A stretch of 64,000 nucleotides of DNA from Streptomyces sp. NBC_01476 (GTDB lineage Bacteria > Actinomycetota > Actinomycetes > Streptomycetales > Streptomycetaceae): positions 124,001-188,000 of the forward strand of contig NZ_CP109446.1 of NCBI RefSeq assembly GCF_036227265.1. Direction: 5' to 3'. The notes under the pieces were generated by a model, which saw only the letters and a program-made list of their open reading frames with translations, did no database searches and was not told the origin of the DNA. Position numbers and translations under genes: made by a program. This document shows, piece by piece, positions 1-8,349 of this stretch. Positions within the stretch are counted from its first letter, which is position 1. Each line of letters starts with the position of its first letter.

Positions 1-868
1 CGTGCCGCAGCCGGGGACCGCCGGCCGACGCGGACGAGCTGAGCGCGATCTCCGGCAAGGTGGCGTGCAGTTCCGCCCACAGCGGCTCCAGTGCCCGGTA
101 CGTGCGGTACGCGCGGAGCCACCGCACCGGGGCGGCGATCCGGTCGCCCCACAAGGTGGTGGTGGCCCCGCCGGTGGCCAGCAGCGAGGTGACCGCGGCG
201 AGCGCGGTGGAAACCGGGTCCGCGCCCAGCCCCTGGCGCCCGTGGGCCAGGTCGGCGACGACGTCCTCCTGCACCCACAGCGTCCACACCGCGCCGACCG
301 CGGCGGCCAGCATCATCAGCCTCAGCCCCGTCCGCAGCAGGCTCGGTGCGATCCTGCGGGTGTGCCGGGCCAGTGCCCGCACCAGGCCGAGCAGGCACCA
401 CCAGCCGTAGCCCGCGTAGAGCGCGTTGTACAGCGCGAGCACCCAGCCCCGGCCGTCGGCGGCCGCGACGTAGCCGTCCCCTGTCCTGGTCCCGGCGGCC
501 AGGAAGAGCCCCACGGCGCCCGCCTGCACCGCGACGGCCAGGCGGATCTGGCGCCGCCTGCGCCGCCGCTCGGCGTCCGGCCCGGCGGCCTGCGGGTCCA
601 GCGCGAGGGCGAGGGTGGCCAGACAGGTGAAGGCGCCGGTCTTCAGCCCGTGCGTGACCAGTAACGCCACTCCCCACGGGGGCGCGATCGCGTCGACCGC
701 GGCCGCTGCCGTGGGCGCGTTGAGCAGCACCGCGGCGCCCATGCACAACGCGAAGCCGGCGACCCGCAGTTGCGCCGGGTCGGCGGCCTCGCCGCGGGTG
801 ACGGTGAACCGGTGCACCGCGAAGACCAGGAAGACGGCGGCGGTGAGACAGCCCGCGACATCAGTCAT
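1..868 (-). CDS. MAB_1171c-type integral membrane protein (partial, 3' end off window)
   Basis: The reverse strand reads MTDVAGCLTAAVFLVFAVHR and continues open to the window edge, so the C-terminus is missing. Several hydrophobic stretches (for example around residues 5-15, 40-60, 75-90, 130-150 and 180-200) indicate a multi-pass membrane protein. The pattern and position match the family annotated as MAB_1171c putative transporter, which in streptomycetes usually follows an XRE regulator and an ImmA-like peptidase, exactly as here. The ATG overlaps the stop of the upstream peptidase gene by 8 nt (ATGACTGA), implying translational coupling. The substrate is unknown; 'transporter' is a family label, not something the sequence proves. 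Confidence 0.75.
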   Translation of the reverse strand, partial: MTDVAGCLTAAVFLVFAVHRFTVTRGEAADPAQLRVAGFALCMGAAVLLNAPTAAAAVDAIAPPWGVALLVTHGLKTGAFTCLATLALALDPQAAGPDAERRRRRRQIRLAVAVQAGAVGLFLAAGTRTGDGYVAAADGRGWVLALYNALYAGYGWWCLLGLVRALARHTRRIAPSLLRTGLRLMMLAAAVGAVWTLWVQEDVVADLAHGRQGLGADPVSTALAAVTSLLATGGATTTLWGDRIAAPVRWLRAYRTYRALEPLWAELHATLPEIALSSSASAGGPRLRH

Positions 869-1433
869 GCGCGCGGCCGTCCCGTGCTCTGTCCTCCTGG
901 CCGCGCTGGTCGGGCGTGCCGAACAGGGAGCGCAGCAGGATGTCGCCCGCACCGTCCGGCGGCGGCACGGCGCCGCCCGCCCTGACCATCCGGGCCGCGC
1001 GGTTGAGGATGAGCGAGGCGACCAACTCGGCCTCCGCCTCCTGCGGTTCGGTGTAGACGCTGCGGCCCAGCACGCGCCGGATCAGCGAGGCGGGCAGGTT
1101 CGGCAGCAGCATCTGGGCGGCGGCGGAGGCGGACGGCGAGGTCTCATGGTGGCCGCACAGGAGGTGGGCGGCCTCGTGCAGCAGTATGTGCTGCCGGTGC
1201 AGCAGCGTCGTGTCCGCCGTGTACAGGATGCAGTCGGCCCGGTCGGTGGTGACGAGCAGTCCGCACGGGATGTGCGGGCGTGCGGTGACCGGCACGAGGT
1301 CGATGGGGCGCCCGCGGGACTCGGCCAGCATGCCGATGAAGGTCTCGGCGTCGAACGGAGTCGGCAGCACAAGGCCGTCGACCAGGTGGCGACATCGCTG
1401 CCACAGCTGTCTGTGGCTCCGGGCAGTGTGCAC
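861..1433 (-). CDS. ImmA/IrrE-type zinc metallopeptidase domain protein
   Basis: A protein of about 190 aa with the motif HEAAHLLCGH near residue 86, an HExxH zinc-protease signature, in an ImmA/IrrE-like context (toxin-antitoxin or anti-repressor peptidases that cleave or pair with XRE repressors). It lies between an XRE regulator gene 52 nt upstream and a membrane-protein gene it overlaps by 8 nt, so the three form one operon. The start used is GTG at 1433; no ATG/GTG was found further upstream in this frame, but an alternative weak start cannot be excluded. Inference: it may modulate the adjacent XRE protein by proteolysis. Confidence 0.8.
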   Translation of the reverse strand: MHTARSHRQLWQRCRHLVDGLVLPTPFDAETFIGMLAESRGRPIDLVPVTARPHIPCGLLVTTDRADCILYTADTTLLHRQHILLHEAAHLLCGHHETSPSASAAAQMLLPNLPASLIRRVLGRSVYTEPQEAEAELVASLILNRAARMVRAGGAVPPPDGAGDILLRSLFGTPDQRGQEDRARDGRAHD

Positions 1434-1485
1434 GTGCCGTTCCTCTTCCCCGTGCCATTCGATGGGGCGGCTTCCGTTCGGTCGT

Positions 1486-1959
1486 TCAGCGTGCGCCGCC
1501 GCCGGCGTCGTCGCCCGGTGGGCCGGGGTCGCGCACCTGGCGCCCGCCGGCGCGCTCGTGGCGGGCGAGCACGTCGATCATGTCGCTGATGGTGTTCGCA
1601 CCCTCAGGCGAGAGGTTGACCGCGCGAAGCGCCACACCGCGCACCCGCGCATCCCGCAGCGCGCCGAGGAGTTCCAGCTCCCGGGCGATCGCGACCCCCT
1701 GGTCGTCGTCGAAGAAGTACGCCACCGGGACCTCGAAGAACCGCGCCAGGGCTTCCAGATGACGCTTGGTCGGGTTGTCCCGCCGCCCGGTGCGCAACTG
1801 CCACAGGTAGGTCGCGGAGAAGCTCTCGCCCGTCGTCTCCCGGCACGCCCGGGCGACCTCCTCGTGGCTGAACTGCTCGCGGTCCGGCCGCCGTACGATC
1901 CGGAACAGCGCGTCGACCTTGTCCGCCAGGCTCGACGCAACGGAATCGGAATCGTCCAT
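1486..1959 (-). CDS. XRE-family helix-turn-helix regulator (paralogue 1)
   Basis: 157 aa. The N-terminal HTH core contains TYLWQLRTGRRDNPTKRHLE followed by ALARFFEVPVAYFFDD, typical of the Cro/CI (XRE) fold in actinomycetes. The C-terminal third (about 70 aa) carries a conserved segment, RGVALRAVNLS, and ends in a Gly/Arg-rich tail. A purine-rich RBS (GGAGGAGGAAGG) precedes the ATG. It is clearly paralogous to the regulator at 8708-9136, on the other side of the lanthipeptide genes, sharing most of the HTH and the YFFDD segment. It heads the XRE-ImmA-membrane protein operon. The target is unknown; autoregulation or control of the lanthipeptide locus is an inference. Confidence 0.9.
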   Translation of the reverse strand: MDDSDSVASSLADKVDALFRIVRRPDREQFSHEEVARACRETTGESFSATYLWQLRTGRRDNPTKRHLEALARFFEVPVAYFFDDDQGVAIARELELLGALRDARVRGVALRAVNLSPEGANTISDMIDVLARHERAGGRQVRDPGPPGDDAGGGAR

Positions 1960-1984
1960 GCCGCCGCCTTCCTCCTCCGCCCGT

Positions 1985-4156
1985 TCAGCCCGAGTGTGGC
2001 TGCACCATACTCCGCTTCATCCTGGCTGCCGAGCCCCCGACTTGTGGAACCGCTCCCACACCCTGGGGCCCGAGCGTCGGCAGTGACCGCGCCCCGCGGT
2101 CCGGGGAGGCGAGCGTCCCGAGGTCCCGGCGGTTGCCTGCGCCCGTCTTGGCCAGCAGATTGGCGACGTGGCGCTCGACCGTACGGTGGGAGATGTGGAG
2201 TTCGGCGGCGATCTCCCGGTTGGTACGGCGCTGGGCGAGCCGGAGGAGTACGTCGTACTCGCGGACGGTGGCGCCCATCACCCACAGGTCCCGGGGTACG
2301 CCGACGCTGCCGCTGCGGCGCTGGCGGACACGGGCCCCAAGTCCCCGCAGGACGTCACGGCAGTGGCGGGCGGCGACGGGGATGCCGTGCGCGGTGAAGA
2401 AGGACTCGGCCTCCAGCAGCCAGGCGACCGGGTCGCCCCAGCCGTCGCGGGCGGCGGACCGTGCGACGACGACCAGGCCGAGGTGGCGGGCCACCGGGAA
2501 CGGCGCGGCGGCGGCCTGGGCCCGGGCCACCGCCGCCACGGACACGGGGCCGTCGCCGGCGCGCCCGGCCAGGACCGCTCGGGCGAGGTGGACGAACTGG
2601 CTGTTCCAGGGCAGGAGGGCGGCCGGGTGGCGGGCGACCGCCTCGTGGTCGGCGGCGTCCGCCGCGCCGTCGACGGCCTCCAGCAGGAGGGCGAGGCCGT
2701 GCCGGCCGCTGAGGAGGCCCGCCGCGTCCGTGTCCACGTCCGGGTCCACGTCCACGTCCACGCCTGCGGCTGCGGCTGCGGCTGCGGCTGCGGCTGCGGC
2801 TGCGGCTGCGTCCATGGCGAGGTCCGTGCCGGTGTCCATGTCCTCGCCGGCTGCCCGCAGGCCGGCCAGATGCGCGCGAGCCGCCCCCACGGCGCCTGAC
2901 AGCAGGGCGCGGACGGCAAGGCCGAGCCCCTCGACGAGGGGGATCTCGTCCGTGCGGGCGCCCCGGCGCCGGTCGAAGTCGGCCAGGGCGGCGGTCAGGG
3001 CGGCGTCGTGCCCGCGGTGCGCGTGCAGAACGACGGACAGGGCCCGTGCGCGGCTGCCGAGTTCGGACAGCCCGAGGCGGTCGGCGCCCGCGCGGGCGGC
3101 GGCCACCAGCTCCTCGGCCTCGGCGAACCGGGCGCGCAGCAGGGCATCGAAGGCCAGGGCGAGTTGGAGACGGCAGGCGGCCGCAGGTGCGGGGCCCGCG
3201 CCCGCATGCCCCACGCCGGCGTCGCGGGTCAGGGCATGGCCGGCGACCGCGTCGCGCAGCGTCTCGCCGACGGCGAGTGGGTTGCCGCCGCTTCGGAGGA
3301 AGAGGGCGTCGCCGAGGCCCGGGGGCAGCGCTCCGCCGCCGGTGCCGAGGAGGGCCGCGGCCAGTTCCGCGGTGGCCGGGAGGCCGAGGCGCGGGAGCGT
3401 CAGCAGGGCACCGGGTGCCCGTCGCCCCGCGTACCGGGCGAGATCCAGCGCCGGGCAGGTGACGTCCCGCAGGGTGCCGATGACGGCGAGGGGCCGGCCC
3501 ACAACATTGTCGACGAGGTACTCCAGGGCCGCGACGGTGGTCGGGTCGGCGTCGTGGAGGTCTTCCAGGATCAGCACGCGGGCCCGCTCACCCGCCGCCG
3601 TGAGGACCCGCAGGATCGCCTCGCCGTAGACGAAGGGCTCATCGGGGGGCCGCACGACGGGCGCGGGCCCGGGCACGGCGAGGGGCGCGGCCCCGGAGGC
3701 CGCGGTGGCCGCGCCCGGGTCCTCGGTCCGCCAGTCCGGGACCAGCCGGCCCAGGACGCCGCGGTAGGGGGCGAGGCCGCGTGGCGGCGTCCAGCCGTCG
3801 CGCGCGAGCCCCAGCAGCGCCTCGGCAAAGGGCCGCAGCCCCGAGGTGCCGGACAGGCCGGCCCGTCCGCGCAGGACGCCCAGCCCGGCGGCGCGCGCGG
3901 ACGCCGCCGTGTCGTCCGCCAGCCGCGACTTCCCGATGCCGGGTTCGCCCACCACGAACACCACGCTGCCCTCCCCCGCGCGGGCCGCGCGGATCGCCGC
4001 GAGCAGCGCGGCGGACTCGGCCTCCCGGCCCACCAGCCGGGTGGCGCGGCCGATCACCGCGGCGCCGTAGGTCTCTTCGCCGCGGGCTCCTTCGCCGGGG
4101 CGCCCGCGCGGAGCCGGGGCCGGTGACTCCTGCGCGGTGGAACGGTCCTCACTCAT
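1985..4156 (-). CDS. AAA-ATPase/LuxR-family (LAL-type) transcriptional regulator
   Basis: About 723 aa. The N-terminal ATPase module has Walker A GEPGIGKS and a Walker B-like ARVLILEDLHDADP; the C-terminal LuxR helix-turn-helix reads TNREIAAELHISHRTVERHV. This is the architecture of large ATP-binding LuxR (LAL/MalT-like) regulators, often pathway-specific activators of secondary metabolism, although 723 aa is somewhat short for the family. The middle has a run of about 16 Ala followed by alternating Val-Asp, encoded by microsatellite DNA at 2730-2810. The start chosen is ATG 4156 with GGAG 10 nt upstream; ATG 4192 in the same frame, 17 nt after a TAAAGT -10-like box, is an alternative. Position next to the lanthipeptide genes suggests it may regulate them. 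Confidence 0.9.
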   Translation of the reverse strand: MSEDRSTAQESPAPAPRGRPGEGARGEETYGAAVIGRATRLVGREAESAALLAAIRAARAGEGSVVFVVGEPGIGKSRLADDTAASARAAGLGVLRGRAGLSGTSGLRPFAEALLGLARDGWTPPRGLAPYRGVLGRLVPDWRTEDPGAATAASGAAPLAVPGPAPVVRPPDEPFVYGEAILRVLTAAGERARVLILEDLHDADPTTVAALEYLVDNVVGRPLAVIGTLRDVTCPALDLARYAGRRAPGALLTLPRLGLPATAELAAALLGTGGGALPPGLGDALFLRSGGNPLAVGETLRDAVAGHALTRDAGVGHAGAGPAPAAACRLQLALAFDALLRARFAEAEELVAAARAGADRLGLSELGSRARALSVVLHAHRGHDAALTAALADFDRRRGARTDEIPLVEGLGLAVRALLSGAVGAARAHLAGLRAAGEDMDTGTDLAMDAAAAAAAAAAAAAAAGVDVDVDPDVDTDAAGLLSGRHGLALLLEAVDGAADAADHEAVARHPAALLPWNSQFVHLARAVLAGRAGDGPVSVAAVARAQAAAAPFPVARHLGLVVVARSAARDGWGDPVAWLLEAESFFTAHGIPVAARHCRDVLRGLGARVRQRRSGSVGVPRDLWVMGATVREYDVLLRLAQRRTNREIAAELHISHRTVERHVANLLAKTGAGNRRDLGTLASPDRGARSLPTLGPQGVGAVPQVGGSAARMKRSMVQPHSG
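2730..2810. repeat. Adjacent microsatellites inside the LuxR regulator gene
   Basis: Positions 2764-2810 are almost eight tandem copies of CTGCGG. They are preceded at about 2730-2761 by imperfect tandem GTCCAC/GTCCGG units. On the minus strand the first array encodes poly-alanine and the second a Val-Asp alternation. Units are 6 nt, so copy-number changes keep the frame. Confidence 0.9.
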
Positions 4157-4240
4157 CACAAGCAGGCTCCGGTCGGTGAAATCAGCAGTCATTGATGACG
4201 ACGCGGAACACTTTAGCTGAGATGAATGACAAGGAACAGC

Positions 4241-4318
4241 GCGGGCCGCACCGGCCTTCGGTGCGACCCGCGCCACGACCGGTGCTCACCAGCCGTCACC
4301 GGCCGGTGGCCACCGGCC
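4241..4318. terminator. Two hairpins downstream of the precursor genes
   Basis: A 13-bp near-perfect stem (4241-4253 with 4259-4271, five-base loop) and a perfect palindrome (4301-4318, GGCCGGTGGCCACCGGCC) lie between the end of the second precursor gene and the LuxR gene, both on the minus strand. They are plausible factor-independent terminators that close the precursor transcript before the regulator. No long T-tract follows, as is usual in streptomycetes. Confidence 0.6.
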
Positions 4319-4352
4319 CTTTGCCGACCGGCAGGCGGTCACCTGACGGCGG

Positions 4353-4535
4353 TCACCAGATGCTGCAGTCCGAGCACAGCGTCGAGTCGCAGCAGCTGAA
4401 CGAGCCTGCCCAACTGTCGATGATCCGGCCCCCGTTCACGACGTCCTCAAGGTCGATCGCCTGGACCGGGCTGGTTCCTGCCGCAGCCGTGGCGTACGTC
4501 TTCCAGGCGCGCACGGTGCCGTTGTCCATGTTCAT
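4353..4535 (-). CDS. lanA1: Class II lanthipeptide precursor peptide A1
   Basis: 60 aa from ATG 4535, with GAGGAG about 6 nt upstream. The leader half resembles its neighbour (both have VRAWK..YA near residue 9 and an acidic LEDV/VEDV before a double glycine). The C-terminal core ends SFSCCDSTLCSDCSIW: four Cys and several Ser/Thr available for dehydration and (methyl)lanthionine formation. The double-glycine (VVNGG) is a likely leader cleavage site, giving a core of about 24 residues beginning RIIDSWAG. Encoded 54 nt downstream of precursor A2 and on the same strand as lanM. The core does not match any characterised lantibiotic known to me. The Cys-Cys pair and C-terminal Trp are unusual. 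Confidence 0.88.
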   Translation of the reverse strand: MNMDNGTVRAWKTYATAAAGTSPVQAIDLEDVVNGGRIIDSWAGSFSCCDSTLCSDCSIW

Positions 4536-4589
4536 GAGCACTCCTCTCGTCCTGATGGCTTCTGCGTCGGGTCCTTCCGCTCCGTCAGG

Positions 4590-4778
4590 TCACCAGATGG
4601 TGCAGCCGGCACAGATCGTCGTGTCGCAGCAGCTGAACGTCCCCGCCCAGCTGCCGATCACGCCGCCGCGCGCCACGTCCTCGACGTCGATCGCGAGGAC
4701 CGGGCCGGAGACGGGCCCTGCGGTGGGGGCGTATGCCTTCCAGGCGCGGACGGTGGCGTCGTTCATCGTCATTTCCAT
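4590..4778 (-). CDS. lanA2: Class II lanthipeptide precursor peptide A2
   Basis: 62 aa from ATG 4778 (RBS GAAAGGG about 6 nt upstream; an in-frame TTG at 4784 is less likely). The leader contains TVRAWKAYAPTAG and LAIDVEDVARGG; the core ends TFSCCDTTICAGCTIW. It aligns residue for residue with A1 in the core: same Cys spacing, conservative Ser/Thr swaps, same terminal Ile-Trp. The two are therefore diverged duplicates rather than the dissimilar alpha/beta halves of a two-component lantibiotic. Candidate core after the double glycine: VIGSWAG and onward. Likely substrate of the LanM encoded 145 nt upstream. Confidence 0.9.
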   Translation of the reverse strand: MEMTMNDATVRAWKAYAPTAGPVSGPVLAIDVEDVARGGVIGSWAGTFSCCDTTICAGCTIW

Positions 4779-4865
4779 GGGCAACCCTTTCGGTGCTGTG
4801 GGGATTCGGGAATCGGAGTTGCTGCTGGTGGCGGTGCCGCCGGGGGATACCGGCGCGACACCGCC

Positions 4866-4893
4866 GCACCCGCCCGGTGTCCGGGCGAGGTGC
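4866..4893. terminator. Hairpin between lanM and the precursor genes
   Basis: Inverted repeat CGCCCGG-TGT-CCGGGCG flanked by GCACC/GGTGC, giving a 12-bp stem with one bulge. It lies in the 145-nt gap between the lanM stop and the first precursor gene. It could be a partial terminator or an mRNA-processing/stability element that separates synthetase from precursor expression, as expected if precursors must be made in excess. Confidence 0.55.
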
Positions 4894-4923
4894 GTCTGGG
4901 AGGGTGAACCGCGCAGCCGCGCC

Positions 4924-7900
4924 TCAGACGGGCGGCAGCAGGAGCACCGGCGCCACCTGGGCGGGCGCCGCGATCCGCAGCAGTCCGTGGCCGATACCGG
5001 ACAGGCCGGTCATCACGCCGGGCGTGGCGATGCCGCCCGGCGTGCCGCACAGCGGTCCGTCCCGCTCGATCCGCCCGACCACGGCCGCGGCCCGGCGGCG
5101 CCACGCCTGGCCGGCCCCGGGGACGGCCGAGTCCCGTGCCGCGGCGAACAGTTCGAGGTTGCCCAGCTCGCCGTGGCACAGGCTGTGGTTCCGGTGCCGC
5201 CCGAACGACTCGGTGCTCTCCAGAGCGCGCCGGAGATCCGCTACGAGTTCCGGCCGGCCGGGATCCGCGGCGAGCACGGCGGCCCTGGCCAGCCCGACCC
5301 CGGGCGCGCCGTGGCACCACGAGTGCTGGCTGCTCGGTTCCGGCTTGCGGTGGTCGGGCCAGTTGCCCGACTCCCCGTCGTACGCGCCGCGTTCGTACGC
5401 GTACGCCCGCCGGCCGGCCGTCGCCGCCGCCTCGTCGCCGGTCCGCCGCGCGTACGCCAGCAAGGCCCAGCCGATCCCGGCGGCGCCGTGCGAGAAGCCG
5501 AGCAGCGGGCGAGCCCCGGCCCCGGACCAGCCGAGTCCGTCGCCGACCGGAACGGCGCCTGCCACCAGCACCTCGGCGCAGCGCTCGGCCAGGGTGTGCG
5601 CCACCGGTCCGTATCCGGCCGCCAGCGCCTCCGCGAGGGCAAGGCACCCCGCGACCCCGCCGATCACGTCGTACCCGGCCTCCGGCGCCACCCGCCGTGC
5701 GACGAGGTCGAGGACCGGGGCGACGAGTGCGCGAGCAGCGTCGTCGTCGAGCAACTCGCCGCAGGCGGCGAGTGCGTAGGCCATGCCGCTCGTCCCGGTG
5801 AAGGCTCCGACGATGCCCGCCGCGTCCTGCGGGCCGAGCCCGTCCAGCACTTCCCGCGCGCAGCCCGCGACCGGGGCCAGCGCGCCACGGGCCAGCTCCG
5901 CGTAACGCTGCTCGCCGGTGACGCGGGCCAGTTGGGCCAGGAACAGGGCGACACCCGCGTAGCCGTTGTACAGGTCCACGCCCAGCGGCTGCACCGTCCA
6001 GCGGGCGTCCTCCCACAGGTCGAGTCCCAGCCAGCCGATGCGGTCACCGCCACGGACGGCGGTGGCGGCCAGACGGTCGGCGACGTCGCGGGCCGCGGCC
6101 AGCGCCCGCTCGGGGAGTTCAACGCCGTCCGCCGGATCGGCCGGGCCCGCGTCGGACGCCCCCGGCGCCGCGCCGGTGACCCGGGTGGCCAACTGCGCCG
6201 AGATGATCCACCGCTGTTCCGTCAGATGCCGTCCGCCCATGGCGGCCAGGGTGCGCGCGACGAGCTCCACCCCCGACTCGGGCAGCAGGTCGCCGACGGA
6301 CGTGCCGTCCGCGGCCCGCATCTCCCGGCCGCCGGCCGACGCGGTGAACAGGGGGACGTCGCCGGCCCACAGGTCGGCGACCTCGTGCCGCGTGAGGCGG
6401 GCGCGGACCGGATCGGTCGCCGCGCGGGCCCACAGCACGCCGAACACCTGGTCCCGGTCCAGGGCGTCGCGCAGCACGTCGGGATGGGTGGTCTCGGTCA
6501 GCAGCGTCGCGTACTCGTGGGTGGGCCGCGGGATGATCCGCACCGTGTCAGCGGCGAAGCGGTCCGGCGCCGGGAACTCCCCGGCGCCCTCGGCGAGCGC
6601 CCGGTAGCCCGCGCGGTAGCCGTCCTGCAGTTCGTCCGCGTACCGGAGCGCGTCCAGGTCGGCGCCGTCGAGACGGGGCCGGTTCTGCCCGGCGGGCAGG
6701 ACCGGCGTGACCCGTTCCAGACGCATCGTGTCGGTCCCGCCCGCGGTCCAGTCCGCGACGCGGTAGGGCAGCGCCGCGTCCGTGTCGCCGCCCATGCCCC
6801 CCGCGTCGAACGCCTGCCCGTCGCCGCCGACGATGACGGACGGGAGCAGGCCGACCCGGCCGACCGACTCCCGGTAGGCCAGTGCCGCCGGGTCCGTGTC
6901 CCGGGTCGGACTGCCGAAGGACCGCGGGAGTTCGGCGCAGAGCAGCGTCTCCAGGTCGATCGGAACGGGCTGGTCGCCGGCCGCGATGAGGTTCTCGAAG
7001 TGGAAGTCGACACCGGCCAGGCAGTGCAGCAGGGCCAGGAGCGCGCCCTGGCGGCGGAAGTACCGGTGCGCGGCGGCGGCGTCCGCGCACGGCTCGGCCG
7101 CGACGAACTCCACCCATCCGTGGTGTCCGCGGTCCACGACCGCGGGCGTCCGCAGCCGCAGGTCCGCGGGGAGGCGGGCGTTGTATCCGTCGACCACTTC
7201 GTTGAAGTGCCGGTGGATGCCCATCGGCCGGGGCTTGTAGACGGCCCGGGCGCCCGAGGCGAACACCGCGATTCCCACCGAGCGGCCACCGGCGTGCGTA
7301 TCGCCGCGCGCCAGGTCGAGGGAGGTGAGGGGGCCGGGGTCGGCCCCGCCGAACAGCTCCGCCCGCAGCGCCGCGCGGTCACCGGCGAGCCGGTCGAGGA
7401 ACTCGGCGTGCGCCTCGGCGACCCGGCCGGCCGTGGCGACCGACAGGCGGGCCAGGACCGCGTACTCGTCGAGCAGGGCGGCCAGCCCCGCGGGACCGCG
7501 GAAGTGCCGGACGAACGACCAGAAACGCTCCTCGGGAGAGTCGCCGTCGAGCCCGCCGGTGACCCTCAGGACGTTCAGTTCGAGGACGAGGACGCGCGTG
7601 GCCAGTTGGACGAGCTGCCGGGTGGCCTCGCGGCGCACGGACTCCCTGACCGCGGCGAGGTCCGTGGAGGGTGCGTCCGGTCGCCCGGGGTCGCCGAAAG
7701 TCCGGGGGGCGCCGACTGTCCCGGGGTCGCCCAACGCCCGGAGACTGCCGCCCGTCCGGGGGGCGCCGGCTGTCTGGGAGTCGCCGGAGGCCCTGCCGAT
7801 GGTGTTCGTCCCGGGGGCCGTGGCGCCGGCCGCTCCGGCGGCGCCCGCCGTCCGGGCGTCGAAGACCCGCAGCGCCTCGCGGACGAAGGGATCGACGATC

Positions 7901-8349
7901 AGGGCGAATCCCTGCTGCCAGCTCCCGTTCGGCGATCCGGGCCCCGCCGGACGGCGCTGCCCGGCGGCCGGCCCGTCCTGTACGAGGGCCGCCACCCGTT
8001 CGACGTCCGCGGCCCACGCGGGCTTGGGCACCCGCCGCGCGAGCTCCTCGGGCGGCTCTGCCAGCAGCCGCCGAAGCTGCCGCGGGGTGCACCCGTACGC
8101 TGCCGCCTGCCGGTCGAGCGTGTCCGCTGCGAGGTGGGCGAAGGCGTCGCGCCACCGCCGCATCCGGATGTCCGCCACCGCCACGGCATCGCCGTCCTCG
8201 GGCGGGTCGGCGTCCGGCGAGCCCGCCGCGCAGCGCTCGTCGAGCCGCAGCGCCCTGGCCCACCAGCCCCCCGTCAGAGCCGCCCTGCCACGCCGCTCCC
8301 AGGGCATGACCAGCGGACGCGTCGCGTGCGAGCCGTTCTTCGACACCAT
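4924..8349 (-). CDS. lanM: Class II lanthipeptide synthetase LanM
   Basis: 1141 aa, a usual LanM length. The N-terminal dehydratase domain has ARGDTHAGGRSVG, the kinase-like AVYKPRPMGIHRHFNEVV, and DFHFENLIA / PVPIDLETLLCAE. The C-terminal LanC-like cyclase has zinc ligands at Cys1012 (SWCHGAPG), Cys1058 and His1059 (SLCHGELGN), with LGFSHGAAGIGWAL before them. It phosphorylates and eliminates Ser/Thr of the precursor, then adds Cys thiols to form (methyl)lanthionine rings. The start ATG 8349 is preceded by GAGGAAGG. A low-complexity Gly/Pro/Asp-rich insert of about 45 residues lies near residues 180-230. Both precursor genes follow downstream. No dedicated transporter or protease gene was found nearby. 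Confidence 0.97.
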   Translation of the reverse strand: MVSKNGSHATRPLVMPWERRGRAALTGGWWARALRLDERCAAGSPDADPPEDGDAVAVADIRMRRWRDAFAHLAADTLDRQAAAYGCTPRQLRRLLAEPPEELARRVPKPAWAADVERVAALVQDGPAAGQRRPAGPGSPNGSWQQGFALIVDPFVREALRVFDARTAGAAGAAGATAPGTNTIGRASGDSQTAGAPRTGGSLRALGDPGTVGAPRTFGDPGRPDAPSTDLAAVRESVRREATRQLVQLATRVLVLELNVLRVTGGLDGDSPEERFWSFVRHFRGPAGLAALLDEYAVLARLSVATAGRVAEAHAEFLDRLAGDRAALRAELFGGADPGPLTSLDLARGDTHAGGRSVGIAVFASGARAVYKPRPMGIHRHFNEVVDGYNARLPADLRLRTPAVVDRGHHGWVEFVAAEPCADAAAAHRYFRRQGALLALLHCLAGVDFHFENLIAAGDQPVPIDLETLLCAELPRSFGSPTRDTDPAALAYRESVGRVGLLPSVIVGGDGQAFDAGGMGGDTDAALPYRVADWTAGGTDTMRLERVTPVLPAGQNRPRLDGADLDALRYADELQDGYRAGYRALAEGAGEFPAPDRFAADTVRIIPRPTHEYATLLTETTHPDVLRDALDRDQVFGVLWARAATDPVRARLTRHEVADLWAGDVPLFTASAGGREMRAADGTSVGDLLPESGVELVARTLAAMGGRHLTEQRWIISAQLATRVTGAAPGASDAGPADPADGVELPERALAAARDVADRLAATAVRGGDRIGWLGLDLWEDARWTVQPLGVDLYNGYAGVALFLAQLARVTGEQRYAELARGALAPVAGCAREVLDGLGPQDAAGIVGAFTGTSGMAYALAACGELLDDDAARALVAPVLDLVARRVAPEAGYDVIGGVAGCLALAEALAAGYGPVAHTLAERCAEVLVAGAVPVGDGLGWSGAGARPLLGFSHGAAGIGWALLAYARRTGDEAAATAGRRAYAYERGAYDGESGNWPDHRKPEPSSQHSWCHGAPGVGLARAAVLAADPGRPELVADLRRALESTESFGRHRNHSLCHGELGNLELFAAARDSAVPGAGQAWRRRAAAVVGRIERDGPLCGTPGGIATPGVMTGLSGIGHGLLRIAAPAQVAPVLLLPPV

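Noticed and set aside
2730..2810. Tandem repeats as a CRISPR array
   Set aside because: Six-base units without spacers, inside a coding region.
4353..4778. The two precursors as alpha and beta halves of a two-component lantibiotic
   Set aside because: Their cores are near copies of each other; alpha and beta peptides normally differ strongly.
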